64,000 nucleotides of DNA, taken from positions 3,782,001 through 3,846,000 of the forward strand of contig NZ_JACHNE010000001.1 of the NCBI RefSeq assembly GCF_014205255.1, read 5' to 3'. Under the pieces are notes generated by a model. That model did not search any database and was not told where the DNA came from. It was given only the letters and a program-made list of their open reading frames with translations. A program made the translations under genes and the position numbers. Numbering within the stretch: the stretch's first letter is position 1; each line of letters opens with the position of its first letter. This document shows positions 26,151 to 34,480 of this stretch, piece after piece. The stretch comes from Streptomyces caelestis (lineage in GTDB: Bacteria > Actinomycetota > Actinomycetes > Streptomycetales > Streptomycetaceae).

Positions 26151-26618
26151 TATGAGACGGTAAGGGAATGGCCGGCGAAGGCCAGTCGCCCGGCCAGCGG
26201 TTCACTCTGCTACCGATCGATACAGGCGTCCACCAGGCACAGACGGGCGGCGCTATCCACCAGCATCCAGGAGGACGCAGAAGAGCTCGTCGTTTCGAAC
26301 TCGCACTGCAGCCGTTCGCAGGTATGTCCCCTGCACTGCGCTGTAGCAGCGCACGGGCCCGGAGTTGGGCGTGAGGTGTCACGGGTCATTGGTCGACCAG
26401 CCTCGTAACGAGGCCAGCAATCCAGATGCAAACCTGTCGCGCCGCTCCCCTGGACGCACTGGGCGAAGGCAGGCGCGGGGATGGGCGGTCGACGGCCCTT
26501 AGATCGTCCGTGACACAGAAATTTCAACCCAAAGCGGAGTCCGGGTTCCCCAGTAAGAATGTGAGCTGTCGGCCAACGACAGCGACAGAGAGAAGCAGTG
26601 CTCGCCGTAGCAAGTACG
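26151..26618. other. about 470 nt without a recognisable gene
   Basis: Open frames here are short and lack ribosome-binding sites or familiar motifs. Composition is less GC-rich than the flanks. A small perfect hairpin (TGCGCTG-tag-CAGCGCA) lies at 26337-26353. The stretch separates the palindrome-controlled catabolic operon from the small-peptide genes and may hold degraded DNA. Confidence 0.5.
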
Positions 26619-26644
26619 GCGGGGCCGAGTCGAGCCGGCCCCGC
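26619..26644 (-). terminator. hairpin downstream of the DTHIS peptide gene
   Basis: GCGGGGCCG (26619-26627) pairs perfectly with CGGCCCCGC (26636-26644) across an 8-nt loop, 28 nt beyond the TAG of the DTHIS gene. Confidence 0.7.
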
Positions 26645-26671
26645 TCGTCACCCGTAACCAGTTGGGCTGGA

Positions 26672-26824
26672 CTAGCTGATGTGCGTGTCCTGAGGAGTCA
26701 CGCTGATGTGCGTGTCCTGAGGAGTCACGCTGATGTGCGTGTCAGCCAGGGCGGGTGCAGTGCCAGCAACAGTGGTACCAAGCACCAAGGCGACGGTGGC
26801 GACGATCTTCTTCGTCAGGGTCAC
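26672..26824 (-). CDS. secreted tandem-repeat peptide with three DTHIS motifs (50 aa)
   Basis: GTG 26824 follows AAGGAG at good spacing. The N-terminus is a signal peptide: Lys-Lys, then IVATVALVLGTTVAGTAPALA, with an A-L-A signal peptidase I site after residue 27. The predicted mature peptide is only 23 residues and consists entirely of two DTHISVTPQ units followed by DTHIS; cleavage falls exactly at the first repeat. The DNA units are 27-nt copies. A terminator hairpin lies 28 nt downstream. The D-x-H-x-S/T motif recurs as DLHAT in the neighbouring gene, 174 nt upstream on the same strand, and a SARP/NB-ARC/TPR regulator lies above that. It may be a signalling, metal-binding or bacteriocin-like peptide; function unknown. 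Confidence 0.7.
   Translation of the reverse strand: MTLTKKIVATVALVLGTTVAGTAPALADTHISVTPQDTHISVTPQDTHIS
26675..26743. repeat. 27-bp tandem repeat, about 2.5 copies
   Basis: Units at 26675-26701 and 26702-26728 begin GCTGATGTGCGTGTCCTGAG and are identical as far as I can read; a 15-nt partial copy follows to 26743. It encodes the DTHISVTPQ repeats in frame on the minus strand. Confidence 0.9.
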
Positions 26825-26890
26825 GAGGGACTCCTTGATCGGAACTTGAGAACGCAAGGTACGGTAACGACAGAGGACAGATTTTCGAGA

Positions 26891-26904
26891 GAAACAAATG
26901 TTTC
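26891..26904. promoter_or_regulatory. AT-rich palindrome upstream of the DTHIS gene
   Basis: GAAACAAATGTTTC: 5-nt arms GAAAC/GTTTC around AAAT, in the least GC-rich part of the region and 66 nt upstream of the start. A possible regulator site or promoter-proximal element. Confidence 0.4.
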
Positions 26905-26942
26905 GAGCCTCGGATTGACGCGAAAACTGCGCTGCAAAGCAT

Positions 26943-26979
26943 CGGCCGCGACGGCTCCCCCTCCGCGCCGCCGCGGCCG
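26943..26979 (-). terminator. hairpin downstream of the DLHAT peptide gene
   Basis: CGGCCGCGACGGC (26943-26955) pairs with GCCGCCGCGGCCG (26967-26979), one mismatch, 19 nt past the stop of the DLHAT gene. Confidence 0.65.
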
Positions 26980-26998
26980 AACCCCGTATCGAGATGGC

Positions 26999-27184
26999 TT
27001 ACTTCGTCGGCTTGAACGGCTCCGACGTGGCGTGGAGGTCCTTGGTCTCGAGCGGCTCGTCGGTCGCGTGCAGGTCCTGCTTCTTCACGGTGCCCTCTTC
27101 CGTGGCGTGCAGGTCCTCCGTCGAGGCCTCGCCGTCCGTGCCGCCCGTGGCGTGCAGGTCCTGCGGCTTGAGCTCGTCGCCCAT
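26999..27184 (-). CDS. small acidic repeat protein with four DLHAT motifs (61 aa)
   Basis: ATG 27184 has AAGGGGAG at 9-nt spacing. The sequence starts MGDELKPQDLHATGGTDG. DLHAT recurs at residues 9-13, 24-28, 37-41 and 49-53, each preceded by a polar residue (Q, E, Q, K) and separated by Glu/Thr/Pro-rich spacers. There is no signal peptide or membrane helix, so it would stay cytosolic unless exported by a dedicated system. No modification enzyme gene is adjacent. The motif matches DTHIS in the downstream secreted peptide (both preceded by P-Q in one copy). Strong hairpins lie on both sides. The repeat layout suggests a multi-core precursor, a metal-binding peptide or a multivalent ligand; I know no family. 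Confidence 0.7.
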   Translation of the reverse strand: MGDELKPQDLHATGGTDGEASTEDLHATEEGTVKKQDLHATDEPLETKDLHATSEPFKPTK

Positions 27185-27224
27185 GATCGTCAACTCCCCT
27201 TGGCATGGATCAAGCTGTGAGGTC

Positions 27225-27272
27225 GGCGGGCCCGCCCGGTCACTCCCCCGAGGGTGACCGGGCGGGCCCGCC
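27225..27272 (-). terminator. 19-bp perfect stem between the SARP gene and the DLHAT gene
   Basis: GGCGGGCCCGCCCGGTCAC (27225-27243) is followed by a 10-nt loop and its exact complement (27254-27272). It lies 127 nt past the SARP-type regulator stop and 40 nt before the DLHAT start. It could terminate the regulator transcript or attenuate read-through into the peptide gene. Confidence 0.75.
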
Positions 27273-27399
27273 TGGGCCGCTCACCTAGGCGGTGCGAGGC
27301 CCTGCGCAGTGACCCGTCTGCCCCCCGACGCGACGGATCGACTGCTTCAAGCATGGCGGGGAGCGATAAACGAATGATGAACGCGTGTGCCACGCGGCC

Positions 27400-30300
27400 T
27401 CAGGCCGCTCGTGCCGGCGACAGCAGCGCCCGCACCTCGGCGGCCTCGGGTGAGCCCAACTCCTCGTAGATCGCCGCCGCTTCCTGCCAGCAGACCTGGG
27501 CCCGGCCGGTCTGTCCTATGCCGCTGAGCGCGCGGCCGAGGACGGTCAGGACGTTGCCCCGCCGCCAATCCCCGCCGATGCCGCGCAGCACGGTGAGTGC
27601 CATCTCGGCGTTGGCGGCGGCCTGCGCCGAGCGCCGGGCGGCGAGATCCACCTCGGCCAGTCGGAACAGGCTCATGCCCTCCCAGAGGCGCTGCCTGCTG
27701 TCGCGGAACACCTCCAGTGCCTCCTGGAGCCGGTCGGCCGCTTCGCCCAGTTCACCGCTCTGGGTGAGGGCGAGGCCGAGGGCGTAGCGGGCGTTCGCCC
27801 CGCGCATGGAGTTGCCCATGGCGTCGTAGATGTCGATGCCCTCCTGGGCCAGCTCGACGGCGCTCTGGGTGCGCCCGGTCGCGAGGTGGATCCGGGAGAG
27901 GTTGCAGAGCGCGGAGGCCTCGCCGGGGCGGTTGCCCAGGGCCCGGAAGTGCTCGATGGCCCGGGAGAGGTGTTCCTCGCCGTCCTCGTGCCGGTTCTGG
28001 TAGAGCGCGATGATGCCGCGCGCGTTGCGGGCCCAGCAGACGGGAAGCAGGTCGTCGGCCTCCTGAGCGAGGACGATGACCCGTTCCGCCTCCTGGTCCG
28101 CCCGCTCGAAGCGGCCGCCGACGTGGTGGACGTTGACGAGCGTCGTGAGCGCCCGGGCCTCCGACCGTGCGAGGCCGAACTGCCGTGCCGCTTCCAGGAG
28201 TGCCTGGGCCGTCGCCTCGTACTCCCTGGAGTTGGCTCCCGACTCGGAGAGGTCGTGCGCGGCCCACAGCAGGTCGATCGCCCGGGGGAGGGTGTCCGGA
28301 TGCCCCGCGGACTGCCGCACGCACGCGAGGAGGCAGATGGCCTCCGCGTACAGCCAGTCCTGTGCCGTGTGCCGGTTCTCGAACCGCAGCCCCGGATACG
28401 AGGTCGGCTCCAGATGGTCCACCAGCCCGTCACCAGGGCGCTCGATCGCGTACACCCCGGCCGCCGACGCCAGATAGAAGTCCAGCAACCGCGACAGGGC
28501 CGCCGCCCGCTCGCTCGGCGGCTGCTCGTCCCTTTCCGCACAAGCACGCGCGTAGAGCCGGACGAGGTCGTGGAAGCGGTAGCGGCCGGGGGCCGCCGAT
28601 TCGAGGAGGGAGGTGTCGACGAGGGACTCCAGGAGGTCCTCCGTGTCCTCGACCGGCAGGTCCAGGATCGCCGCCGCGGCCGGGAGGGAGATGTCCGGGC
28701 CGTCGGCCAGGCCCAGCAGGCGGAAGGCGCGGGCCTGGGCGGGCTCCAGCTGGCCGTAGCCCAGCTCGAAGGTGGCCTTCACCGCCAGGTCGCCGGCCTG
28801 GAGTTCGTCCAGGCGGCGGCGCTCGTCGGCGAGCTTCGCCGCGAGGACCGACACCGTCCAGGTACGGCGGGCCGCCAGGCGGGAGGCCGCGATGCGGATC
28901 GCGAGCGGCAGGAAGCCGCAGGCCGCGACCACGTCCAGGGCGGCCTTCCGCTCGGACGCCACCCTTTCCTCGCCCACGATCTTCGTGAACAGCGCCAGCG
29001 CCTCGTCCGGCGCCATCACGTCCAGGTCGATCAGGTGGGCGCCCGCCAGGTCCACCATCCGCACCCGTGAGGTGACCAGCGCGGCGCAGCCGTCCGTGCC
29101 GGGCAGCAGGGGGCGTACCTGGGCGGCGTCGCGGGCGTTGTCCAGCAGGACCAGGACGCGGCGGCCGGCCAGGACCGAGCGGTACAGCGCCGCGCGTTCC
29201 TCCAGGGAGTCGGGGATCGCCGTGTCGGCCGTGCCGAGGGCGCGCAGGAACGAGCCCAGGACCGTCTCCGGCTCCGCCGCCCGGGCGCCCGCGCCCTGGA
29301 GGTCGACGTACAGCTGCCCGTCCGGGAACGCCCCGCGCGCCTGGTGGGCCACGTGCACCGCGAGGGTCGTCTTGCCCACGCCGCCGATGCCGGCCAGGGC
29401 CGAGACCGCCATGACCCGGTTCTCGGCCGAGGCCAGGATGTCGCCGAGCTCGCGGACGAAGCCGGAGCGGCCGGTGAAGTCCGGCACCGTCGCCGGCAGC
29501 TGTGCCGGGCGGACCGGGACCGAGGCGGGCTCGGGGGCCGGGGAGGAGGGCTCGGCAAGACCCGGGTCGGCCTGGAGGATGCGCTGTTGCAGTTCGCTGA
29601 GGCCGGGGCGCGGGTCCACACCCAGTTCGTCGGCGAGCAGCCGACGAGTGTCGGCGTACACCGCGAGGGCCTCGGCCTGGCGGCCGCTGCGGTACAGCGC
29701 CAGCATCAGCAGTTCGCGCAGCCGCTCGCGGAGCGGGTGGGCCGCGGTGAGGGCGGTGAGCTCCGAGACCGCCTCCGCGTGGCAGCCCTGCTCCAGATCC
29801 ATGTCCAGGCGGGATTCGACGAGCTGGAGCCGCCACTCCTCCAGGCGGACGCGCTGTGTCTCCGCGTACGGGCCGGGCAGGCCGGCCAGGGTCTCCCCGT
29901 CCCACAGGGCGAGGGCCCGCCGCAGCACCTCACGGGCGTGGCAGAGGTCGCCGGCCGACCTGGCCTTCTCCGCCTCGGTCGCCAGGTCCTGGGCGACGGC
30001 GAGGTCCAGTGCGCCGTCACCGAGGCCCCGTATCGCGTATCCGCCGGATTCGCTGACCAGCACACCGGGGTCCAGCACCTTGCGCAGACGGGAGGCGTAC
30101 GTCCGCACCGCCGCCAGGGCCTGCGAGGGCGGTTCCTCGCCCCACAGGGCGTCGATCAGCTCCGCGGCCGTGGCCGTACGGCCCTCGCGCAGCAGCAGGG
30201 CGGCGAGCAGGGCCCGCTGCTGGGGGGAACCGGTGGTGAGCGGCTCGTCGCCGCGCCAGGCGCGCACCGGTCCGAGCACGCCGAAGCGCAGCACAGCCCG

Positions 30301-30429
30301 CGCCGCCGATCCCCCCGGCTTCCCCGACTCCGCCGAACTCCCCGCCTCCGCCGACTTCGGCGGCTCCGCCGAGGAGTCGGAACGCCGCTGCTCCGGTACG
30401 CGCGGTACACCGTCCGGTACACCGTCCAT
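27400..30429 (-). CDS. AfsR/SARP-type regulator: BTAD, NB-ARC and TPR domains (1009 aa)
   Basis: Domain order: a disordered N-terminal 45 residues; an OmpR-type winged helix (about 47-125: RFGVLGPVRAWRGDEPL, TYASRLRKVL); the bacterial transcriptional activation domain (about 130-280, ELGVDPRPGLSELQQRIL); an NB-ARC ATPase (about 315-650) with P-loop GIGGVGKTTLA, Walker B VLVLLDNARD and GFLPLAI; then a TPR region to the end. This is the full AfsR-like architecture. Such regulators switch on nearby gene sets when the TPR/NB-ARC part senses a signal or is phosphorylated. ATG 30429 follows AGGGGGA. The two D-x-H repeat peptides immediately downstream are the obvious candidate targets or ligands, which is inference. 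Confidence 0.93.
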   Translation of the reverse strand: MDGVPDGVPRVPEQRRSDSSAEPPKSAEAGSSAESGKPGGSAARAVLRFGVLGPVRAWRGDEPLTTGSPQQRALLAALLLREGRTATAAELIDALWGEEPPSQALAAVRTYASRLRKVLDPGVLVSESGGYAIRGLGDGALDLAVAQDLATEAEKARSAGDLCHAREVLRRALALWDGETLAGLPGPYAETQRVRLEEWRLQLVESRLDMDLEQGCHAEAVSELTALTAAHPLRERLRELLMLALYRSGRQAEALAVYADTRRLLADELGVDPRPGLSELQQRILQADPGLAEPSSPAPEPASVPVRPAQLPATVPDFTGRSGFVRELGDILASAENRVMAVSALAGIGGVGKTTLAVHVAHQARGAFPDGQLYVDLQGAGARAAEPETVLGSFLRALGTADTAIPDSLEERAALYRSVLAGRRVLVLLDNARDAAQVRPLLPGTDGCAALVTSRVRMVDLAGAHLIDLDVMAPDEALALFTKIVGEERVASERKAALDVVAACGFLPLAIRIAASRLAARRTWTVSVLAAKLADERRRLDELQAGDLAVKATFELGYGQLEPAQARAFRLLGLADGPDISLPAAAAILDLPVEDTEDLLESLVDTSLLESAAPGRYRFHDLVRLYARACAERDEQPPSERAAALSRLLDFYLASAAGVYAIERPGDGLVDHLEPTSYPGLRFENRHTAQDWLYAEAICLLACVRQSAGHPDTLPRAIDLLWAAHDLSESGANSREYEATAQALLEAARQFGLARSEARALTTLVNVHHVGGRFERADQEAERVIVLAQEADDLLPVCWARNARGIIALYQNRHEDGEEHLSRAIEHFRALGNRPGEASALCNLSRIHLATGRTQSAVELAQEGIDIYDAMGNSMRGANARYALGLALTQSGELGEAADRLQEALEVFRDSRQRLWEGMSLFRLAEVDLAARRSAQAAANAEMALTVLRGIGGDWRRGNVLTVLGRALSGIGQTGRAQVCWQEAAAIYEELGSPEAAEVRALLSPARAA

Positions 30430-30680
30430 GCAGTCCCCCTAGGCCTCCTGAGCAACCACGCCAGTTTGCCTTGTGCACGGCGGATACGTCAGCTGTGGGG
30501 GACACCGATCACAGGGCGACGCACGGGAGTCCACAAGGTCCGCACACTCTCTCCGCTTCCGAGGACCATGACTCTCTTCTGCGGTGTCCGGATGGACGAG
30601 TGTTGCCGGGACATGTGCTGGCGTGCCGCGTCATAGTGGTCCCGCAGATCAGCACCCGCCCCGACCCCGAAGGCGACCCC

Positions 30681-31607
30681 ATGCCCGGTGAGCAACCGCA
30701 GACGTACGAGACCCTCGACGAGCGCTTCCGCACCGGCCGGTGCCAGGCGGGGGACTCGCGGCTGGAGACGTTGTTCGAGGGGTGCCGGTGGGCCGAGGGG
30801 CCGGTGTACGTGCCGGCCGGGCGGTATCTGCTGTGGAGTGACATCCCGAACGACCGGCTGCTGCGGTGGGACGAGACCACCGGGGCCGTCGGGGTGTTCC
30901 GCTCACCCGCCGGGTACCCCAACGGCAACACCCTGGACGGCCAGGGACGGCTCATCACCTGCGAGCAGGGCAACCGGCGAGTGACCCGGACCGAGCACGA
31001 CGGTTCGGTCACGGTGATCGCCGAACGGTTCCGGGGGAAGCGGCTCAACAGCCCGAACGACGCCGTCGTGAGGTCCGACGGATCGGTGTGGTTCTCCGAT
31101 CCCGAGTTCGGGATCGCGACCGACTACGAGGGGCACCGCGCGGAGAGCGAGATCGGGGCCCGGAACGTGTACCGCGTGGACCCCGGCAGCGGCGAGGTAC
31201 GGCTGGCCGCCGAGGGCTTCCAGGGTCCCAACGGGCTGGTGTTCTCCCCCGACGAGCGCAAGCTGTACGTGTCGGACAGCGTGGCCAACCACATCCGGGT
31301 CTTCGACGTCCGGCCGGACGGCACCCTGACCGGCGGTGACGTCTTCGCCGAGTGCCGGAACGGCAACTTCGACAACATCCGGTTCGACGACGAGGGGCGC
31401 CTGTGGGCCGCCGCCCTGCACGGCGGCGTGCACTGCTACGACCCCGACGGCACCCTCCTCGGGCGCATTCTGGTGCCCGGCACCGTCGCCAACATCCGGT
31501 TCGGGGGCGCCCGGCGCAACCGGCTGTTCATCGCCGCCGACAGCACGCTGTACTCCCTCGTCATGTCCGTCACCGGGACTTCGCCGCTGCCGCCGGTCAG
31601 CGGCTGA
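30681..31607 (+). CDS. SMP-30/gluconolactonase/LRE family protein (308 aa)
   Basis: Six-bladed propeller lactonase: CRWAEGPVYVPAGRYLLWSD (metal Glu), NGNTLDGQGRLITCEQGNRRV, SPNDAVVRSDGSVWFSDPEFG (Asn/Asp ligands), GPNGLVFSPDERKLYVSDS. Such enzymes hydrolyse sugar or other lactones using a divalent metal. ATG 30681 is chosen because the protein-like sequence begins there; the frame is open further up without motifs. The 30430-30680 gap is the shared promoter region with the divergent SARP gene. It is convergent with the CoA ligase with an 11-nt overlap. Confidence 0.9.
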   Translation: MPGEQPQTYETLDERFRTGRCQAGDSRLETLFEGCRWAEGPVYVPAGRYLLWSDIPNDRLLRWDETTGAVGVFRSPAGYPNGNTLDGQGRLITCEQGNRRVTRTEHDGSVTVIAERFRGKRLNSPNDAVVRSDGSVWFSDPEFGIATDYEGHRAESEIGARNVYRVDPGSGEVRLAAEGFQGPNGLVFSPDERKLYVSDSVANHIRVFDVRPDGTLTGGDVFAECRNGNFDNIRFDDEGRLWAAALHGGVHCYDPDGTLLGRILVPGTVANIRFGGARRNRLFIAADSTLYSLVMSVTGTSPLPPVSG

Positions 31608-33222
31608 GGAGGCCGTCCCGCAGCGCCCCCTTCACGACCTTCCCGCTCGCGTTGCGGGGCAGCTCCGCCACGAACTCCACCGACCTCGGGACCTTGTAGT
31701 TCGCCATCTCCCTGCGGGACCAGGCGATCAGGTCGTCGGCGGTCAGAGTTGCGCCCGGCCGCCGTACGACGTACGCCCTGCCGACCTCCCCCAGCCGGGC
31801 GTCGGGGACGCCGATCACCGCCACGTCCGCCACGTCCGGGTGCAGGCCCAGGAGTTGCTCTATCTCGGCGGGGTAGGCGTTGAAGCCGCCGACGATGAAC
31901 ATGTCCTTGAGGCGGTCGGTGATGCGCAGGTTGCCCGCGGCGTCCAGGACGCCGATGTCGCCGGTGCGCAGCCAGCCGTCCTCCGAGAGCACCTCGGCGG
32001 TGGCCGCCTCGTCCTCGTGGTAGCCGGTCATGACGTTGAAGCCGCGGACCAGGACCTCGCCCGGCGTGCCGGGTTCCAGGGGCTCGCCCCGGGAGCCCAC
32101 CACCCGTACCTCCGTGCCGGCGATCGCGCGGCCCGACGTGGACGCGATCACCGCCGGGTCGTCGCCGCGCCGGCACATCGTGACGATGCCGCCGGCTTCG
32201 GAGAGGCCGTAGGCGGTCAGGACCGTGTCGATGCCGAGTTCCCCGCGCAGCCGCTCGACGAGTCTCAGCGGCACCACCGCCGCTCCCGTCACCACGAGGC
32301 GCAGTGCCGACAGGTCGTGCGCGTCCCGCGCCGGGTGGTCCAGGAGGGACTGGAGGAGGGTCGGCGGGCCGGGAAGCACGGAGACGCGTTCCGCCGCGAG
32401 GTTGGCCAGGACCGTGTTCACGTTGAACACCGGCTGGGGGATCATCGTCGCGCCCCGGGTCAGGCAGGCGATCACGCCGGCCTTGTAGCCGAAGGTGTGG
32501 AAGAACGGGTTGACGATGAGGTAGCGGTCGCCCCGGGTCAGGCCCGCCAGGTCGCTCCAGATGTCGTACGCCCGCAGCGTCTGCGCGTGGGTGATGACCG
32601 CGCCCCTGGGTCGGCCCGTCGTGCCCGAGGTGAAGACGATGTCCGAGGGCCCGGAGCCGTCGACCGCGTCCGCCCTCGCCCGCACCTGTGCCGTCCCGAC
32701 CGCCTCTCCGCTCGCCAGGAAGTCCTTCCAGGTGAGGAAGCCGGCCGGGGCGTCCCCCGAGAGGACCACCACGTGCTCCAGGTCCGGAAGTCCGGGCAGC
32801 GGGCCGGCGGCTTTGCGGACACCCCCCGGGCCCTGCCCCGCCGCTCTGCGCAGCCACGCCACGTACGACGTGCCGAGGAACGTGCCCGTCACGAACAGCA
32901 GCCGCGCCCCGCTGCGGCGCAGGACGTCGGCCGCCTCCGCGCCCTTGAAGCGGGTGTTCAACGGCACGAGCACCGCCCCCGCCGAGACCGCGCCCAGGGC
33001 GCTGACGATCCAGTCGAGCGTGTTGGGCGCCCAGACGCCGACCCGGTCGCCCGGCCGGATGCCGTGCGCCAGGCAGGCCGCCGCCGCGCGCTCCACGCGG
33101 GCGCCCAGCTCCGCGTAGGTGATCCGGGTGCGGCCCTCGACGACCGCCTCGGCGTCCGCGTACCGCTCGGCGGCCGTCCGCACCAGGCGCGGGATGCTTC
33201 CCGACTCCGTATCCGCTCGCAC
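31597..33222 (-). CDS. FadD3-like acyl-CoA ligase (541 aa)
   Basis: ANL-superfamily adenylating enzyme: AMP-binding loop FTSGTTGRPRGAV, YGLSEAGG, GDIGVLDAAGNLRITDRLKDMF and the catalytic Lys in ASGKVVKGAL. The segment LIVNPFFHTFGYKAGVIACL is characteristic of the FadD3 branch, which in mycobacteria activates the steroid C/D-ring product HIP with CoA. GTG 33222 has GGGAGG upstream. Its start is 25 nt from a TCTGACG-type palindrome in a divergent promoter with the lipid-transfer gene. It would feed the CoA-dependent pathway encoded around it; the actual acid substrate is unproven. Confidence 0.88.
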   Translation of the reverse strand: MRADTESGSIPRLVRTAAERYADAEAVVEGRTRITYAELGARVERAAAACLAHGIRPGDRVGVWAPNTLDWIVSALGAVSAGAVLVPLNTRFKGAEAADVLRRSGARLLFVTGTFLGTSYVAWLRRAAGQGPGGVRKAAGPLPGLPDLEHVVVLSGDAPAGFLTWKDFLASGEAVGTAQVRARADAVDGSGPSDIVFTSGTTGRPRGAVITHAQTLRAYDIWSDLAGLTRGDRYLIVNPFFHTFGYKAGVIACLTRGATMIPQPVFNVNTVLANLAAERVSVLPGPPTLLQSLLDHPARDAHDLSALRLVVTGAAVVPLRLVERLRGELGIDTVLTAYGLSEAGGIVTMCRRGDDPAVIASTSGRAIAGTEVRVVGSRGEPLEPGTPGEVLVRGFNVMTGYHEDEAATAEVLSEDGWLRTGDIGVLDAAGNLRITDRLKDMFIVGGFNAYPAEIEQLLGLHPDVADVAVIGVPDARLGEVGRAYVVRRPGATLTADDLIAWSRREMANYKVPRSVEFVAELPRNASGKVVKGALRDGLLSR

Positions 33223-33246
33223 AGCGCGCCTCCCGAAGGCATAGGA

Positions 33247-33263
33247 GCTGACTGCCCGTCAGA
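33247..33263. promoter_or_regulatory. palindromic operator E1
   Basis: GCTGACTGCCCGTCAGA, one mismatch in the 6-nt arms, on the ligase side of the divergent ligase/lipid-transfer promoter. Confidence 0.6.
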
Positions 33264-33273
33264 TTATCGGTAA

Positions 33274-33290
33274 CCTGACGACCTGTCAGC
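33274..33290. promoter_or_regulatory. palindromic operator E2
   Basis: CCTGACGACCTGTCAGC, one mismatch in the arms, 27 bp from E1 and 29 nt before the lipid-transfer gene start. Confidence 0.6.
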
Positions 33291-33318
33291 GACCGTTCGG
33301 CCCCGGAGGTGCGGCAGC

Positions 33319-34479
33319 ATGGCAGCAGGATCGGGCGGCCTCAAGGACGCCACCGCCATCGTCGGCATAGGCCAGACGCCCTTCGCCAAGCGGCTCCCCG
33401 AGGACGAGCGCACCCTCGCCTGCCGTGCCGTCCTGGCAGCCCTCGACGATGCCGGGATCGCACCCGGCGAGGTCGACGCCCTCGCCTCCTACACGATGGA
33501 GGAGACGGACGAGGTGGAGCTGGCGAAGGCCTGCGGCTTCGGAGACCTCACCTTCTTCAGCAAAGTCGGCTACGGAGGCGGCGGTTCGTGTGCCACCGTC
33601 GCCCATCTCGCCGCCGCCGTCGCCACCGGGCAGGCGAACGTCGGGGTCGCCTGGCGGTCGCGCAAGCGGGGCAGCGGCCCCCGGCCGTGGACCAGCACCG
33701 CCGTCCAGCTGCCGACCCCGGCCCAGTGGACCCGGCCGTTCGGGCTGCTCAGGCCGGTCGACGAGATCGCGATGCTCGCCCGCCGCTACCTGCACGAGTA
33801 CGGGGCAACCCGGGACCACCTGTTCAACGTCGCCCTGGCCTGCCGCAACCGCGCCAACCAGAACCCGGCCGCGATCATGTACGACCGGCCCCTGACCCGC
33901 GAGATGTACATGACGTCCCGCTGGATCAGCGAGCCGCTCTGCCTCTTCGACAACTGCCTGGAGACGGACGGGGCGCTGGCCTGTGTCGTCGTCTCCGCCG
34001 AGCGCGCCCGCGACTGCCGCCGGAAACCCGTCTACGTCCATTCCGCCGCCCAGTCGCTCCCCGCCCAGCACCACGGCATGGTCAACTACTGGAACGACGA
34101 CCCCCTCACCGGCCCGGCCTGGACCGCCGCCCGGCATCTGTGGAAGCACTCGGACCTGACGCCGCAGGACGTGGACGTCGCCCAGATCTACGACGCCTTC
34201 ACGCCCCTGGTCCTGCTGTCCCTGGAGGGCTACGGCTTCTGCGGGCGGGGCGAGGGCGGGGCGTTCACCGAGGGCGGGGCGCTGGAGATCGGCGGGCTGC
34301 TGCCCGTGAACACCGGCGGGGGCGGGCTGTCCGAGGCCTACGTCCACGGCTTCAACCTCGTCAACGAAGGGGTGAAGCAGTTGCGCGGGACCAGTACCGC
34401 GCAGGTGCCGGGCGCCTCGGCCTGTCTGGTCACGGCGGGCGAAGGCGTGCCCACCTCCGCCCTTCTCCTGAGGAGTTGA
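33319..34479 (+). CDS. thiolase-fold lipid-transfer protein, putative aldolase subunit (386 aa)
   Basis: SCP-x/thiolase-like family that lacks the thiolase Cys and includes the mycobacterial Ltp2 aldolase. Visible motifs: AIVGIGQTPFAKRLPEDERTL, GYGGGGSCATVAHLAAAVA, QIYDAFTPLVLLSLEGYGFCG and NTGGGGLSEAYVHGFN. Ltp2 works as a complex with a DUF35 protein and retro-aldol cleaves a steroid side-chain CoA thioester. A DUF35 gene follows after 1 nt here, so the pair is probably such an aldolase. ATG 33319 follows GGAGGTG. Expression is probably controlled by operators E1/E2. Confidence 0.88.
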   Translation: MAAGSGGLKDATAIVGIGQTPFAKRLPEDERTLACRAVLAALDDAGIAPGEVDALASYTMEETDEVELAKACGFGDLTFFSKVGYGGGGSCATVAHLAAAVATGQANVGVAWRSRKRGSGPRPWTSTAVQLPTPAQWTRPFGLLRPVDEIAMLARRYLHEYGATRDHLFNVALACRNRANQNPAAIMYDRPLTREMYMTSRWISEPLCLFDNCLETDGALACVVVSAERARDCRRKPVYVHSAAQSLPAQHHGMVNYWNDDPLTGPAWTAARHLWKHSDLTPQDVDVAQIYDAFTPLVLLSLEGYGFCGRGEGGAFTEGGALEIGGLLPVNTGGGGLSEAYVHGFNLVNEGVKQLRGTSTAQVPGASACLVTAGEGVPTSALLLRS

Positions 34480-34480
34480 G

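Noticed and set aside
26675..26743. 27-bp direct repeats considered as a CRISPR remnant
   Set aside because: The units are contiguous without spacers and are in-frame coding repeats of a secreted peptide.
26426..27220. Plus-strand ORF covering the peptide genes
   Set aside because: No ribosome-binding site; it contains the antisense of both repeat peptides and several hairpins.
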